Part shown: piece by piece, positions 21,206-30,681 of the stretch
Layout of the letters: each line of letters opens with the position of its first letter
Numbering within the stretch: the stretch's first letter is position 1
NCBI GenBank assembly: GCA_000497835.1
Contig: KI547169.1
Location: 437,853 to 501,852 of the forward strand
From: a gamma proteobacterium L18
GTDB lineage: Bacteria; Pseudomonadota; Gammaproteobacteria; Pseudomonadales; Pseudomonadaceae
Length of the DNA stretch: 64,000 nucleotides
Direction: 5' to 3'
Notes under the pieces: model-generated
The model's database searches: none
What the model was told of the DNA's origin: nothing
What the model saw: the letters and a program-made list of their open reading frames with translations, nothing else
Translations under genes and position numbers: made by a program

Positions 21206-22354
21206 TTAGGCAGGTTGCAGGCAATAATGTTCGATCAACTGACGCAATAGACGCACTGTGGGCTCAAGACGTGACATTTCCAGGAATTCTCCTGGCTGGT
21301 GCGCACAGGCAATGTCGCCGGGGCCCAGAATCAGGGTCTCGCAGCCCAGGCGCTGAAGATAAGGTGCTTCGGTGCCGAATGCCACCGCTTCCGCCCGATG
21401 GCCGGTCAGGCGTTCGGCCACCTGCACCAGTTCGCAGTCGGCGGCCTGCTCGAAGGGCGGCACTTCGCTGAACAACGGCGCGTAGTCGATCTTGACCTGA
21501 TGCAGCTCGGCCAACGGCTCAAGCTTGCGGCGAATGGCGTCGCGCAGCACCTTGGGGTCCATGCCCGGCAGCGGCCGCAGGTCGAATTCCAGCGAGCACT
21601 GGCCGCAGATGCGGTTGGGGTTGTCGCCGCCGTGGATGCAACCAAAGTTCAGGGTAGGTTGCGGCACGCTGAACTGCGGGTTGTTGTATTCCACCTGCCA
21701 TTGCTTGCGCAGGCCCATCAGTTCGCTAATGGCGCCGTGCATGGCTTCCATGGCGCTGTGGCCAAGGCTTGGGTCGGAGGAATGGCCGCTGCGCCCCAGG
21801 ATATCGATGCGCTCCATCATCACCCCTTTGTGCAGGCGGATCGGCTTGAGCCCGGTGGGCTCGCCGATCACTGCGGCACGGCCCAGAGGCCAGCCAGCGG
21901 CGGCCAAGGCCTTGGCGCCGGCCATGGAGCTTTCCTCATCGCAGGTGGCCAGGATCAGCAGCGGTTGCTTGAAGTCGTGTTGCAGCAGCGGCAGCACGGC
22001 TTCGATGATCAGGGCGAAGAAGCCCTTCATGTCGCAACTGCCCAGCCCCACCCAACGCCCGTCGACTTCGGTGAGCTTGAGCGGGTCGGTCTGCCAGAGC
22101 TTTTCATCGTAGGGCACGGTGTCGCTGTGGCCCGACAGCACCAGGCCGCCAGGGCCGGTGCCACGGCTGGCCAGCAGGTTGAACTTGCCGGGCGATACTT
22201 CGTGGATGTCACACTTGAAGCCCAGGTCGCCCAGCCAACTGGCCAACAGGTCGATCACCGGCTGGTTCGACTGGTCCAGGCTGGCCTGGGTGCAGCTCAC
22301 CGAGGGCGCCGCGATCAGGGCGGCGAATTGCTCTTTGAACGTGGGCAGCGGCAT
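21206..22354 (-). CDS. argE: Acetylornithine deacetylase ArgE
   Basis: A 382-residue M20-family zinc amidohydrolase that releases ornithine from N-acetylornithine. Metal and catalytic motifs are SGHSDTVP, GLGSCDMKGFFAL and ATCDEESSMAGA, with a terminal ACAHQPGEFLE histidine. The start at 22354 (MPLPTFKEQFAAL) is placed 7 bp after GGAGA; the frame extends to 22399 without family support. It reads toward argA. Many pseudomonads use ArgJ for the same step, so the exact substrate could differ. Confidence 0.9.
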   Translation of the reverse strand: MPLPTFKEQFAALIAAPSVSCTQASLDQSNQPVIDLLASWLGDLGFKCDIHEVSPGKFNLLASRGTGPGGLVLSGHSDTVPYDEKLWQTDPLKLTEVDGRWVGLGSCDMKGFFALIIEAVLPLLQHDFKQPLLILATCDEESSMAGAKALAAAGWPLGRAAVIGEPTGLKPIRLHKGVMMERIDILGRSGHSSDPSLGHSAMEAMHGAISELMGLRKQWQVEYNNPQFSVPQPTLNFGCIHGGDNPNRICGQCSLEFDLRPLPGMDPKVLRDAIRRKLEPLAELHQVKIDYAPLFSEVPPFEQAADCELVQVAERLTGHRAEAVAFGTEAPYLQRLGCETLILGPGDIACAHQPGEFLEMSRLEPTVRLLRQLIEHYCLQPA

Positions 22355-22492
22355 GGGCATTCTCCAGGGTGCGAACCCCATCATAGAGCCATTGAGCACT
22401 GAGAATAAACCGTGGGGATGCGAGTCCTGTACACTGCACGGCCTTAGCAGTTATCTGCGCTCCTATCAGAACAGCGCCTGGATTCTCCCGCC

Positions 22493-23860
22493 ATGCAAAA
22501 AGAAACCGAAATCAAACTGCGCGTCAGCCCCGAAACCCTGGCTGAGCTGCGCGAACACCCGTTGCTGAAAAAACGCAACAAAAGTGGCTGGGAACGCCGT
22601 GAGCTGTTCAATCAGTATTTCGACACCCCGACCGGCGAGCTGGCCGCGGCCAAGGTTGCCCTGCGCCTGCGCAAGGATGGCGACGAAGTCATCCAGACCC
22701 TCAAGACTCGTGGCCAGAGCGTTGCCGGCCTGTCCGAGCGCAACGAGTACAACTGGGACCTGACCAAGGCCAAGCTGGACTTGAAGAAGCTTGACGGCGA
22801 ATGCTGGCCTGAAGAGCTGGCCGAACTGGACAAAAAAACCATCAAGCCGGTGTTCACCACCGACTTCGTCCGCGAGCGCGCCGAAATCGCCTGGGGCCGT
22901 GGCAAGGCCAAGGTGGTGATCGAAGCAGCCCTGGACCTGGGCAAGGTGATCGTCGGCAAACAGTCCGAAGACATCTGCGAGCTGGAACTGGAACTGCGCG
23001 AAGGCGAGCCTGCCGCGCTGCTGGAACTGGCTGCGGAACTGGCAATCAAGCTGCCGCTGATGCCCTGTGACATCAGCAAGGCCGAGCGCGGTTACCGCCT
23101 GGCCGAGCCAGGCAGCTACGCCCTGAGCTTGCCGGCACCGGAGCTCACCGCGGAAATGCCGCTGGACGACGCCTTCAACGCCCTGGCCTGGCACCTGCTG
23201 GGCAGCAGCCAGCGCCTGGCCGAGCAATACCGTTTCAACGGTCACTGGCGCCTGCTGCAAGACTGGCTGGCACAGTTGATCGAACTGCGTGCCCTGGCCG
23301 GCAGCCTGGGCCAGGCGGCGCCGCGCAGCACCACCCACGAGCTGCGTATCAGCCTGGATGCCCTGCTGGAAGACTGGCGCCCGCTGGTACAGGCCGGCCA
23401 GCAGGACGAAGACGTGCGCCAGGCAGCGCCCGAACAGTTCGCTGAAGAGCTGCAGGACGTACGCTGGGGCCTGTTCTCGCTGAACACTTCGCGCTGGCTG
23501 ATGGACCGCGCCTGGACCGTTGAGCGCAACAACCGTGGCAACCGCCAGGGCGCCGCGCAACTGGCCAACTGGCTGGGCCACTTCCTGGGCGAAGAAGCCG
23601 CCGCCCTGCAGCTGGGTCGCTATCAGCAGCAACCCGAAGACCTGGCCGAGCAACTACCACGCATCGAGCGCATCCAGGCCTGGCTGCACCATGCCCGCAA
23701 CGTGCTCGACCTGCCGGAAGTGGATCGCCTGTACGGTGAGCTGAACAAGCTGCATGAGCTGGCTGATACCGACATCAGCGACGAAGTGCTGGAGGCGCGT
23801 GTGCACCAGGCGCTGACCGTGATGCAGAGCCGTGCGTGGAAGCAGATTCTGCGTAAGTAA
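22493..23860 (+). CDS. CYTH and CHAD domain triphosphatase (YgiF-like)
   Basis: This 455-residue protein has an N-terminal CYTH domain whose ExExK signature is ETEIKLRVS at residue 4, with paired basic and acidic strands (KVALRLRKDGDEVIQTLKTRG). Residues from about 220 on form an alpha-helical CHAD domain rich in conserved His and Arg. CYTH proteins hydrolyse inorganic triphosphate, and CHAD domains bind polyphosphate. It is divergent from argE. The activity is inferred from the family. Confidence 0.88.
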   Translation: MQKETEIKLRVSPETLAELREHPLLKKRNKSGWERRELFNQYFDTPTGELAAAKVALRLRKDGDEVIQTLKTRGQSVAGLSERNEYNWDLTKAKLDLKKLDGECWPEELAELDKKTIKPVFTTDFVRERAEIAWGRGKAKVVIEAALDLGKVIVGKQSEDICELELELREGEPAALLELAAELAIKLPLMPCDISKAERGYRLAEPGSYALSLPAPELTAEMPLDDAFNALAWHLLGSSQRLAEQYRFNGHWRLLQDWLAQLIELRALAGSLGQAAPRSTTHELRISLDALLEDWRPLVQAGQQDEDVRQAAPEQFAEELQDVRWGLFSLNTSRWLMDRAWTVERNNRGNRQGAAQLANWLGHFLGEEAAALQLGRYQQQPEDLAEQLPRIERIQAWLHHARNVLDLPEVDRLYGELNKLHELADTDISDEVLEARVHQALTVMQSRAWKQILRK

Positions 23861-23880
23861 GGCAACCTGCTACACGACGG

Positions 23881-23958
23881 CGTCGTCTGCATCGCGGCCA
23901 AGGCCGGCTCCTACCCCGTATGGCGTAGGAGCCGACCTTGGTCGCGATGCAGACGACG
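23881..23958. repeat. Palindromic intergenic repeat, family C
   Basis: Near-perfect 34-bp inverted arms (23881-23914 and 23925-23958) around CATCGCGGCCAAGGCCGGCT with a 10-bp centre. Related copies lie at 40639-40697 and 62111-62190. It sits between the convergent CYTH/CHAD and Lrp genes. Confidence 0.8.
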
Positions 23959-23968
23959 CGGACGCAGC

Positions 23969-24439
23969 TCAGCGCAACACCGGCAAGCTGGTAGTGGATT
24001 TGATTTCCGACAGCGCCACCGTCGAGTTCACCTCCTGAATCCCCGGCACCAGCGACAGCTTTTCAAAGAAGAACCGCTCATACGCCTCAATGTCCGGCGT
24101 AACGATGCGCAGCAGAAAATCCACCGACCCCATCAGCACATAACACTCCAACACCTCGGGAAAGCCGCGAATCGCGTCGGTAAATTCGGTGAAATTGGAG
24201 CGGCCATGGGCATTGAGCTTCACCTCGGCGAATATCTGCGTGTTCAGCCCGATCTTCTTGCGGTCCAGCAGGGTGACCTGCCCGCGAATCACCCCCTCCT
24301 CCTTGAGCCGCTGAATGCGCCGCCAGCACGGCGACTGCGACAGCCCCACCTGCTCGGCAATCTGCGCGCTGGAGAGCGAGGCGTCCTCCTGCAGCAAGGC
24401 CAGAATGCGTCGATCGTATTGATCCAGTTCGCTTTGCAT
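23969..24439 (-). CDS. Lrp/AsnC-family transcriptional regulator
   Basis: A 156-residue feast/famine regulator. The N-terminal helix-turn-helix is LDQYDRRILALLQEDASLSS then IAEQVGLSQSPCWRRIQRL. The C-terminal RAM/ACT-like effector domain contains VLECYVLMGSVDFLLRIV. The ATG at 24439 follows GGAAG by 7 bp; the upstream TTG at 24451 is rejected. It is divergent from a small ACT-like gene, which is its most likely target. The effector amino acid is unknown. Confidence 0.9.
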   Translation of the reverse strand: MQSELDQYDRRILALLQEDASLSSAQIAEQVGLSQSPCWRRIQRLKEEGVIRGQVTLLDRKKIGLNTQIFAEVKLNAHGRSNFTEFTDAIRGFPEVLECYVLMGSVDFLLRIVTPDIEAYERFFFEKLSLVPGIQEVNSTVALSEIKSTTSLPVLR

Positions 24440-24466
24440 AATTTCTTCCAATAATCGCCGACAGGC

Positions 24467-24480
24467 GAATCGTACGATTC
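24467..24480. promoter_or_regulatory. 14-bp palindrome between the divergent Lrp and ACT-like genes
   Basis: GAATCGTACGATTC is a perfect palindrome located 28 bp before the Lrp-type ATG in the 126-bp divergent gap. Lrp-family proteins commonly autoregulate from such sites. Function is inferred from position and symmetry only. Confidence 0.45.
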
Positions 24481-24565
24481 AAGATAAAGCCAATATCCAC
24501 TATTTGAGGCAAGAAATACCGCCCTGTCCATGCAAAGCTGTGCCCATCGTTTCCGGAGCTCAGCC

Positions 24566-24877
24566 ATGTCCCTTCACGAAACCCGCAGCGACCACTGGAA
24601 CGGCCGCCAGCCCACCACCCTGGTGCATTATCGCCTGGTGGCCGAAGCCGAACCCGACAGCCTGTGCCGGGTGCTGAACCTGTTGGCCATGCAATACCTG
24701 ACGCCGCTGTCGCTAAGCGTGGTGCGCGAAGATGACCTGCTGCACGTGGACCTGACGGTCGACGGCCTGAGCTGGCACCGTGCTGAAGTGATTGGTCACA
24801 AAATGCTCAACCTGATCTGCGTGCTCAGCGTGGACCTGCAGGCCGCGAACGACGAGGGGCTTGCCGCCGCTGGCTGA
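24566..24877 (+). CDS. Small ACT-like domain protein
   Basis: A 103-residue cytoplasmic protein of unknown function. It is built as a short beta-alpha-beta unit (VHYRLVAEAEPDSLCRVLNL, LSLSVVREDDLLHVDLTVDG), resembling the ACT domains that bind amino acids in regulatory enzymes. There is no catalytic domain attached. CGGAGC precedes the chosen ATG. It is divergent from an Lrp-type gene, so a role in sensing or limiting an amino-acid pathway is plausible but inferred. Confidence 0.7.
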   Translation: MSLHETRSDHWNGRQPTTLVHYRLVAEAEPDSLCRVLNLLAMQYLTPLSLSVVREDDLLHVDLTVDGLSWHRAEVIGHKMLNLICVLSVDLQAANDEGLAAAG

Positions 24878-25001
24878 GCCCTTCGCAAGGCCTTGAAACT
24901 TTTTCCCGCCGCCTGCGGCAACCTCAACGGGATTCCCCGGTCTACCTTGTCACTCAGGCACTCCAAGCCTGGGTGTCGTAGAACCGAGTCAAGGAGCCCG
25001 C

Positions 25002-26783
25002 ATGTCCGTCGTCACCGCTATTGAGGACCGCTGGCTGGATTTGAATGAGCTGTTGCGCGACCTGGTGGACCAGGGTTTTCTCAGCCAGGACGGCGCCGAA
25101 CACGCATTGGCCGCCCGCCGTGGCCTGCGAAACTGCCAGTTGCACCCATTGGAATTCATCGCCGGCCAGCAACTCGAGGACCAGAGCCGCCCAGGCAAAT
25201 GCCTGGACCTGGAACAACTGACCCTGTGGTTGGCACAGCAGGCCGGGCAGCCCTACCTGCGCATCGACCCGCTGAAAATCGACGTGGCGGCGCTGACGCC
25301 GCTGATGTCCTACGGCTTTGCCCAGCGCCACAAGATCATCGCCGTGGCGGCTTCCCGGGGCGCCGTGACGGTCGCCAGCGCCCAGCCCTTCGTGAGCAGT
25401 TGGGAAGCCGACCTGACACACGTGCTCAAGCGCCCCATCAAGCGCGTGGTGGCCAACCCGGCCGAGATCCAGCGCTTCACCGTGGAGTTCTATCGCCTGG
25501 CGCGCTCGGTCAGCGGTGCCAATAACGGTGATCAGCGCGGCGGCAACCCGGGCAACTTCGAGCAATTGCTCAACCTTGGCGCCAGCGATCAGGAGCCGGA
25601 CGCGGATGATGCCCACATCGTCAACATCGTCGACTGGCTGTTCCAGTACGCCTTCCAGCAGCGCGCCAGCGATATCCACATCGAACCGCGCCGCGAGCAG
25701 GGCACCGTACGGTTTCGCATCGACGGCATACTGCACAACGTCTACCAGTTCCCCCCACAGGTGGTGATGGCCATTGTCAGCCGCCTGAAAAGCCTGGGGC
25801 GCATGAACGTCGCCGAAAAGCGCAAACCCCAGGATGGCCGCGTCAAGACCAAGACCCCGCAAGGCGGCGAAGTGGAGTTGCGCCTGTCCACCCTGCCCAC
25901 GGCCTTTGGCGAGAAGATGGTGATGCGCATCTTCGACCCCCAGGTGCTGCTCAAGGACTTCCAGGACCTGGGTTTCGGCGCCGACGACCTGCGCCGCTGG
26001 GAGGACATGATCAGCCAGCCCAACGGCATTATCCTGGTCACCGGCCCCACCGGCTCGGGCAAGACCACCACCCTGTACACCACGCTCAAGCGCCTGGCCA
26101 CGCCGCAGGTGAACCTGTGCACCATCGAGGACCCCATCGAGATGGTGGAGCCGGCCTTCAACCAGATGCAGGTGCAGCACAATATCGACCTGACGTTTGC
26201 CAGCGGCGTGCGTGCCCTGATGCGTCAGGACCCGGACATCATCATGATCGGCGAAATACGCGACCTGGAAACCGCCGAGATGGCCATCCAGGCCGCGCTG
26301 ACCGGGCACCTGGTACTGTCGACCTTGCACACCAACGATGCTCCCAGCGCCATCAGCCGCCTGCTGGAGTTGGGGGTGCCGCATTACCTGATCAAGGCGA
26401 CGCTGATTGGCGTCATGGCTCAGCGCCTGGTGCGTACCCTGTGCCCCCATTGCAAAGCCCCCCAGGCATTGGTCGAGGAGGACTGGCAGGCACTGACGCG
26501 CCCCTGGCAGGCGCCCCTGCCCAGCCAGGCCCACCAGGCCATCGGCTGCACGGAGTGCCGCGACACGGGCTTTCGCGGCCGCGCCGGGGTGTACGAGATC
26601 ATGCAGATGAGCGACACGGTGAAAACGCATATCCAGGCCGAGACTGATCTGCTGTCGCTCAAGCGCCGGGCAGTGATGGAGGGCATGCGCAGCCTGCGCC
26701 TGTCCGGGGCGCAGAAAATTGCTGCGGGCCAAACCACGTTGGAAGAAGTGCTGCGCGTGACCCCGAGAAACGATTTGAAATAG
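25002..26783 (+). CDS. Orphan GspE/PilB-type secretion ATPase
   Basis: A 593-residue hexameric-type ATPase. The N-terminal domain (residues 10-170) resembles GspE/MshE N domains but lacks a clean c-di-GMP motif. It has Walker A GPTGSGKTT (348-356), an Asp box near 370 (CTIEDPIEM), Walker B DIIMIGEIRD, a His box (LSTLHTNDA), and a zinc tetracysteine C481/C484/C516/C519. No pilin, secretin, platform or other secretion genes adjoin it, so it must work with a remote system or alone. Confidence 0.88.
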   Translation: MSVVTAIEDRWLDLNELLRDLVDQGFLSQDGAEHALAARRGLRNCQLHPLEFIAGQQLEDQSRPGKCLDLEQLTLWLAQQAGQPYLRIDPLKIDVAALTPLMSYGFAQRHKIIAVAASRGAVTVASAQPFVSSWEADLTHVLKRPIKRVVANPAEIQRFTVEFYRLARSVSGANNGDQRGGNPGNFEQLLNLGASDQEPDADDAHIVNIVDWLFQYAFQQRASDIHIEPRREQGTVRFRIDGILHNVYQFPPQVVMAIVSRLKSLGRMNVAEKRKPQDGRVKTKTPQGGEVELRLSTLPTAFGEKMVMRIFDPQVLLKDFQDLGFGADDLRRWEDMISQPNGIILVTGPTGSGKTTTLYTTLKRLATPQVNLCTIEDPIEMVEPAFNQMQVQHNIDLTFASGVRALMRQDPDIIMIGEIRDLETAEMAIQAALTGHLVLSTLHTNDAPSAISRLLELGVPHYLIKATLIGVMAQRLVRTLCPHCKAPQALVEEDWQALTRPWQAPLPSQAHQAIGCTECRDTGFRGRAGVYEIMQMSDTVKTHIQAETDLLSLKRRAVMEGMRSLRLSGAQKIAAGQTTLEEVLRVTPRNDLK

Positions 26784-26798
26784 TTCTCGTTGCCTTGG

Positions 26799-26827
26799 GA
26801 ACTACGTTCCCTGGTGCACAATCAAAA
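26799..26827 (+). promoter_or_regulatory. Possible AlgU (sigma-22/RpoE type) promoter of the DUF2388 gene
   Basis: GAACTA (26799-26804), a 17-bp spacer, then TCAAAA (26822-26827) resembles the GAACTT-N16/17-TCTGA consensus of AlgU promoters. It ends 32 bp before the DUF2388 ATG. Match quality is moderate. Confidence 0.35.
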
Positions 26828-26859
26828 TAGCGAGATAACCCCTGTCGGAGTCACCCATC

Positions 26860-27183
26860 ATGCGTCTTAAAACTGCCGTAGTAACGCTTGCCCTGCTCTC
26901 GGTACCTGTCGGCTCGGCCATGGCCGATGGTTTCCTGAGAGACGTCCTGTCCTCCGGTGCCACCACCGCGTCGACCTACCTGACGTTCCGTCACCACAAG
27001 CTGATCGTCGCCGCCCAGGATGACGCCGGCAGCTATGTGGCCAGCAACGGCAGCATCAAAGGGCCGTACCTGGAAGCCGCCATGCAGCAAGTACGCACGG
27101 ACAACCCGGGCCTGAAGGCTTCTGACATGGAGTTGGCCAATGCCATTCTGATCAAGGGTTCCGAGCCCGTGGCAGCAGAATGA
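26860..27183 (+). CDS. DUF2388 periplasmic protein
   Basis: A 107-residue protein of a small family found mainly in Pseudomonas, with no known function. A signal peptide (MRLKTAVVTLALLSVPVGSAMA) is followed by a mature part of about 85 residues with the family-typical FRHHKLIVAAQDDAGSYVAS. CGGAG lies 12 bp before the ATG. It is monocistronic, flanked by the secretion ATPase gene and a repeat. Confidence 0.85.
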   Translation: MRLKTAVVTLALLSVPVGSAMADGFLRDVLSSGATTASTYLTFRHHKLIVAAQDDAGSYVASNGSIKGPYLEAAMQQVRTDNPGLKASDMELANAILIKGSEPVAAE

Positions 27184-27200
27184 TCGCCTGACCTCGCCCT

Positions 27201-27295
27201 GTGGGACCGGGCGAAGCTCGGGAAAGTCTCACCGCGTAAAAACGAAGTGCGCGGTGTTGCCTTCCCGAGCTTCGCCCGGTCCCACAAGTCCAACA
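27201..27295. repeat. Palindromic intergenic repeat, family A variant
   Basis: Perfect 24-bp arms 27201-27224 and 27272-27295 (GTGGGACCGGGCGAAGCTCG). The outer GTGGGA..CGGG layout matches family A, but the inner arm sequence is different. It lies 9 bp past the gcvP stop between convergent genes. Confidence 0.8.
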
Positions 27296-27304
27296 AACAT
27301 GCCG

Positions 27305-30181
27305 TCAACTGCGGTAGTCGTCCACCGGCACGCAGGCGCAATACAGGTTTCTATCCCCATACACATTGTCGACCCGGTTCACCGCTGGCCAGTATTTATG
27401 CGCCCGCGTGTGGCTGCTGGGGGTGATTGCCTGGGCAATTGAATACGGCCGTTCCCACGCGCTCGTGACATCCGCCAGGGTGTGCGGTGCGCGCTTGAGC
27501 GGGTTGTCTTCTGCCGGCCATTCCCCGTCGGCCACCCTGGCGATCTCGGCACGAATGCTCAGCATGGCTTCGACGAACCGATCCAGTTCGGCCTTTGACT
27601 CGCTCTCTGTCGGTTCGATCATCAAAGTGCCCGGCACCGGAAATGACATGGTCGGTGCATGAAAACCAAAGTCCATGAGGCGCTTGGCCACATCTTCCTC
27701 GCTGATGCCGGTCTGTGCTTTGAGCGGCCGCAGATCCAGAATGCACTCATGGGCCACGCGGCCATTGCGCCCGCTGTACAGCACGGGAAACGCCCCGCCC
27801 AGCTGCTGGGCCAGGTAGTTGGCTGACAAAATCGCCACCTCGGTGGCATCGACCAATTGCGGCCCCATCATCGCGATGTACATCCAGCTGATCGGCAAAA
27901 TGCTGGCGCTGCCCCAGGGCGCGGCACTGACCGCCCCATTGTTGGGAAGCGGCCCGTCGATGAACACCACCGGGTGGTTGGCGACGAAGGGCGCCAAATG
28001 CGCCCGCACCCCGATCGGGCCCATGCCTGGGCCACCGCCGCCATGGGGGATGCAGAAGGTCTTGTGCAGGTTCATGTGCGACACGTCGGCGCCAATATCG
28101 GCCGGCCGCGCCAGCCCTACCTGGGCGTTGAGGTTGGCGCCGTCCATGTAAACCTGGCCACCGTGCTGGTGCACCACTTCGCAGATCTCGACGATGCCCT
28201 CTTCGTACACGCCGTGGGTTGACGGGTAGGTAGCCATCAGGCACGACAGCTTGTCCCCCGCCGCCTGGGCCTTGGCCTTGAGGTCTTCGAGGTCGACGTT
28301 GCCGGCCTCGTCGCATTCGACGATCACCACCTGCATGCTGGCCATCTGCGCGGACGCGGGGTTGGTGCCGTGGGCCGAGGCCGGGATCAGGCAGATGTTG
28401 CGTTGCCCCTGCTGGCGGCTCTCGTGGTATTTGCGGATCGCCAGCAGCCCGGCGTATTCGCCCTGGGCCCCGGAGTTGGGCTGCATGCAGATGGCATCGA
28501 AGCCGGTGATCGCGCACAGCCATTGCTCCAGTTCGTCGATCATCGCCTTGTAGCCCCGTGCCTGCTCCGTGGGCGCAAACGGGTGCAGATTGGCGAAGCC
28601 CGGCCAGGTGATGGGGATCATCTCGCTGGTGGCGTTTAGCTTCATGGTGCAGGAGCCCAGCGGAATCATCGACTGGTTGAGCGCCAGGTCCTTGTTTTCC
28701 AGCTGCTTGAGGTAGCGCAGCATTTCGGTTTCGCTATGGTGCTGGTTGAACACGGGGTGGGTCAGGTAGGTCGATGTGCGTTCAAGCCCAGGCGGGATAG
28801 CGGACGGCAGGGCTTCGGCATCCAGGGTGCCCACGTCCAGGCCGTGATCGGCACCCAGCAGAATGTCCCACAGCAACCCCACCGTGGCGGCATCGCATGT
28901 TTCGTCCAGGCTCAGGCCCACGCGGCCCCGCCCCAGAATGCGCAGGTTTACGTGGGCAGCCTGGGCGCTGTCGATGACCGCTGTCTGGGCGCCGCCTACC
29001 TCCAGCGTCAGGGTGTCGAAGAAATGCTGGTTTAGGCGCTTGATGCCCTTGCGCTCAAGCCCTGCGGCCAGTATCTGCGTGAGGCGATGCACCCGCTGAG
29101 CGATGCGCTGAAGCCCAATCGGACCGTGATAGACGGCATAGAACGCGGCAATATTGGCCAGCAGCACCTGGGCAGTGCAGATGTTGGAGTTGGCCTTCTC
29201 GCGGCGGATATGTTGTTCGCGGGTTTGCAGGGCCATGCGCAGGGCGACATTGCCGCGCGCATCCTTGGACACACCGATGATGCGCCCGGGAATGGCCCGC
29301 TTGTACTCCTCGCGGCTGGCAAAAAAAGCCGCGTGGGGCCCGCCGTAGCCCATGGGCACGCCGAAGCGCTGGGTAGAGCCAAACACCACGTCGGCCCCCA
29401 GTTCGCCGGGCGGTGTCAGCACCAGCAGGCTCAACAGGTCGGCGCCCACGCAGGCAATGGCCTGGCGGGCATGCAGCTGTTCGATCACAGGGCGTAGATC
29501 GCGCACCTCACCGTGGGTGTCGGGGTACTGCAGCACGGCGCCGAACACGTCGTGGCTGGCCAAGCTATCCACCGTGTCGACGATCAGCTCAATGCCGAAG
29601 CCTTCGGCGCGGGTCCGCACCACGGACAGGGTCTGCGGGTGGCACTGGCTGTCGATGAAAAAGCGCGGGCTTTTCGATTTGCTCACCCGTCGCGCCAGCG
29701 CCATGGCTTCGGCAGCGGCCGTGGCTTCGTCCAGCAGCGAGGCGTTGGCCAGTTCCAGGCCCGTAAGGTCGATGACCATCTGCTGAAAATTGAGCAACGC
29801 TTCCAGACGGCCTTGGGCTATCTCGGGCTGATAAGGGGTGTAGGCGGTGTACCAGCCAGGGTTTTCCAGCACGTTGCGCAGGATCACGCCGGGGGTCAGG
29901 GTGCCGTGGTAGCCCATGCCGATCAGGCTGGTCCACACCTGGTTCTGTTCGGCGTAGCCGCGCAGTTTGCTTAAGGCGGCGGTTTCATCCAGGGCGGGGG
30001 GCAGGTCCAGCGGGCGGTTGAAACGAATACTGGGCGGGACGGTTTGCTCGATCAGTTCGACACGGCTGGCAAGGCCCAGGGCATCGAGCATGGCACGCTG
30101 TTCGGCGGCATCGGGACCCAGGTGGCGCCTGGCGAAGGCGTCCGGGTCTTGCAGTTCGCTCAGGGGTGGCAGGCGGGACAT
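27305..30181 (-). CDS. gcvP: Glycine dehydrogenase (decarboxylating), P-protein
   Basis: The 958-residue PLP enzyme of the glycine cleavage system. It decarboxylates glycine and passes the aminomethyl group to lipoyl-GcvH. It is the long single-chain form: N-terminal half ([17 protein letters not shown]) and catalytic C-terminal half, with the PLP lysine in [17 protein letters not shown]. It is last in the gcvT-gcvH-gcvP operon. A strong hairpin sits immediately before its ribosome binding site. Pseudomonads often carry a second gcvP elsewhere. Confidence 0.96.
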   Translation of the reverse strand: MSRLPPLSELQDPDAFARRHLGPDAAEQRAMLDALGLASRVELIEQTVPPSIRFNRPLDLPPALDETAALSKLRGYAEQNQVWTSLIGMGYHGTLTPGVILRNVLENPGWYTAYTPYQPEIAQGRLEALLNFQQMVIDLTGLELANASLLDEATAAAEAMALARRVSKSKSPRFFIDSQCHPQTLSVVRTRAEGFGIELIVDTVDSLASHDVFGAVLQYPDTHGEVRDLRPVIEQLHARQAIACVGADLLSLLVLTPPGELGADVVFGSTQRFGVPMGYGGPHAAFFASREEYKRAIPGRIIGVSKDARGNVALRMALQTREQHIRREKANSNICTAQVLLANIAAFYAVYHGPIGLQRIAQRVHRLTQILAAGLERKGIKRLNQHFFDTLTLEVGGAQTAVIDSAQAAHVNLRILGRGRVGLSLDETCDAATVGLLWDILLGADHGLDVGTLDAEALPSAIPPGLERTSTYLTHPVFNQHHSETEMLRYLKQLENKDLALNQSMIPLGSCTMKLNATSEMIPITWPGFANLHPFAPTEQARGYKAMIDELEQWLCAITGFDAICMQPNSGAQGEYAGLLAIRKYHESRQQGQRNICLIPASAHGTNPASAQMASMQVVIVECDEAGNVDLEDLKAKAQAAGDKLSCLMATYPSTHGVYEEGIVEICEVVHQHGGQVYMDGANLNAQVGLARPADIGADVSHMNLHKTFCIPHGGGGPGMGPIGVRAHLAPFVANHPVVFIDGPLPNNGAVSAAPWGSASILPISWMYIAMMGPQLVDATEVAILSANYLAQQLGGAFPVLYSGRNGRVAHECILDLRPLKAQTGISEEDVAKRLMDFGFHAPTMSFPVPGTLMIEPTESESKAELDRFVEAMLSIRAEIARVADGEWPAEDNPLKRAPHTLADVTSAWERPYSIAQAITPSSHTRAHKYWPAVNRVDNVYGDRNLYCACVPVDDYRS

Positions 30182-30190
30182 GGCGGTGCT

Positions 30191-30232
30191 CTCTTTCTGG
30201 ACTGAACATGGCCACGTTCAGTCTAGAAAGAG
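30191..30232. repeat. Intercistronic hairpin between gcvH and gcvP
   Basis: 17-bp arms CTCTTTCTGGACTGAAC (30191-30207) and GTTCAGTCTAGAAAGAG (30216-30232) with one mismatch and an 8-nt loop. On the transcript the 3' arm ends in AGAAAGAG, within 10 nt of the gcvP ATG, so the purine-rich ribosome binding region is paired. Confidence 0.75.
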
Positions 30233-30252
30233 ATTGCCGCCTGCGCCGGAAG

Positions 30253-30636
30253 TTATTCGCCGATGGCGGCTTTGTAACCGGCAGCGTCCAGCAGTTTGGC
30301 CAGATCGGCGCTGTCGCTCGGCTTGACCTTGAAGATCCACGCCTCGTAGGGCGTTTCGTTCAGCAGTTCAGGGCTGTCGGCCAGCTCTTCGTTGACGGCA
30401 ATCACTTCGCCCGACACTGGGGAGTAGATGTCCGAGGCTGCTTTTACCGACTCGACCACTCCGGCGGCGTCGCCCGCGGCAAACACTTTGCCCACTTCGG
30501 TCAGCTCGACGAACACCACGTCACCCAGGGCTTCCTGGGCGTGGTCGGAAATGCCCACGGTAACGGTGCCATCGGCTTCCAGACGGGCCCACTCGTGGCT
30601 CTCGGCAAAACGCAGGTCAGCTGGGATATTGCTCAT
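30253..30636 (-). CDS. gcvH: Glycine cleavage system H protein
   Basis: The 127-residue lipoyl carrier of the glycine cleavage complex. The lipoylated lysine is K65 in [14 protein letters not shown]. It shuttles the aminomethyl intermediate from GcvP to GcvT. It sits in the middle of the operon, 45 bp after gcvT. Length and motif are typical. Confidence 0.95.
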   Translation of the reverse strand: MSNIPADLRFAESHEWARLEADGTVTVGISDHAQEALGDVVFVELTEVGKVFAAGDAAGVVESVKAASDIYSPVSGEVIAVNEELADSPELLNETPYEAWIFKVKPSDSADLAKLLDAAGYKAAIGE

Positions 30637-30681
30637 GATTTTCTTGTCCTCGACAGGGTCAGCGGCAGGCCCGCAAAATGT

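Noticed and set aside
24895..24935. GAAACTTTTT word before the GspE-type gene as an ECF sigma promoter
   Set aside because: No -10 element is found at a suitable distance.
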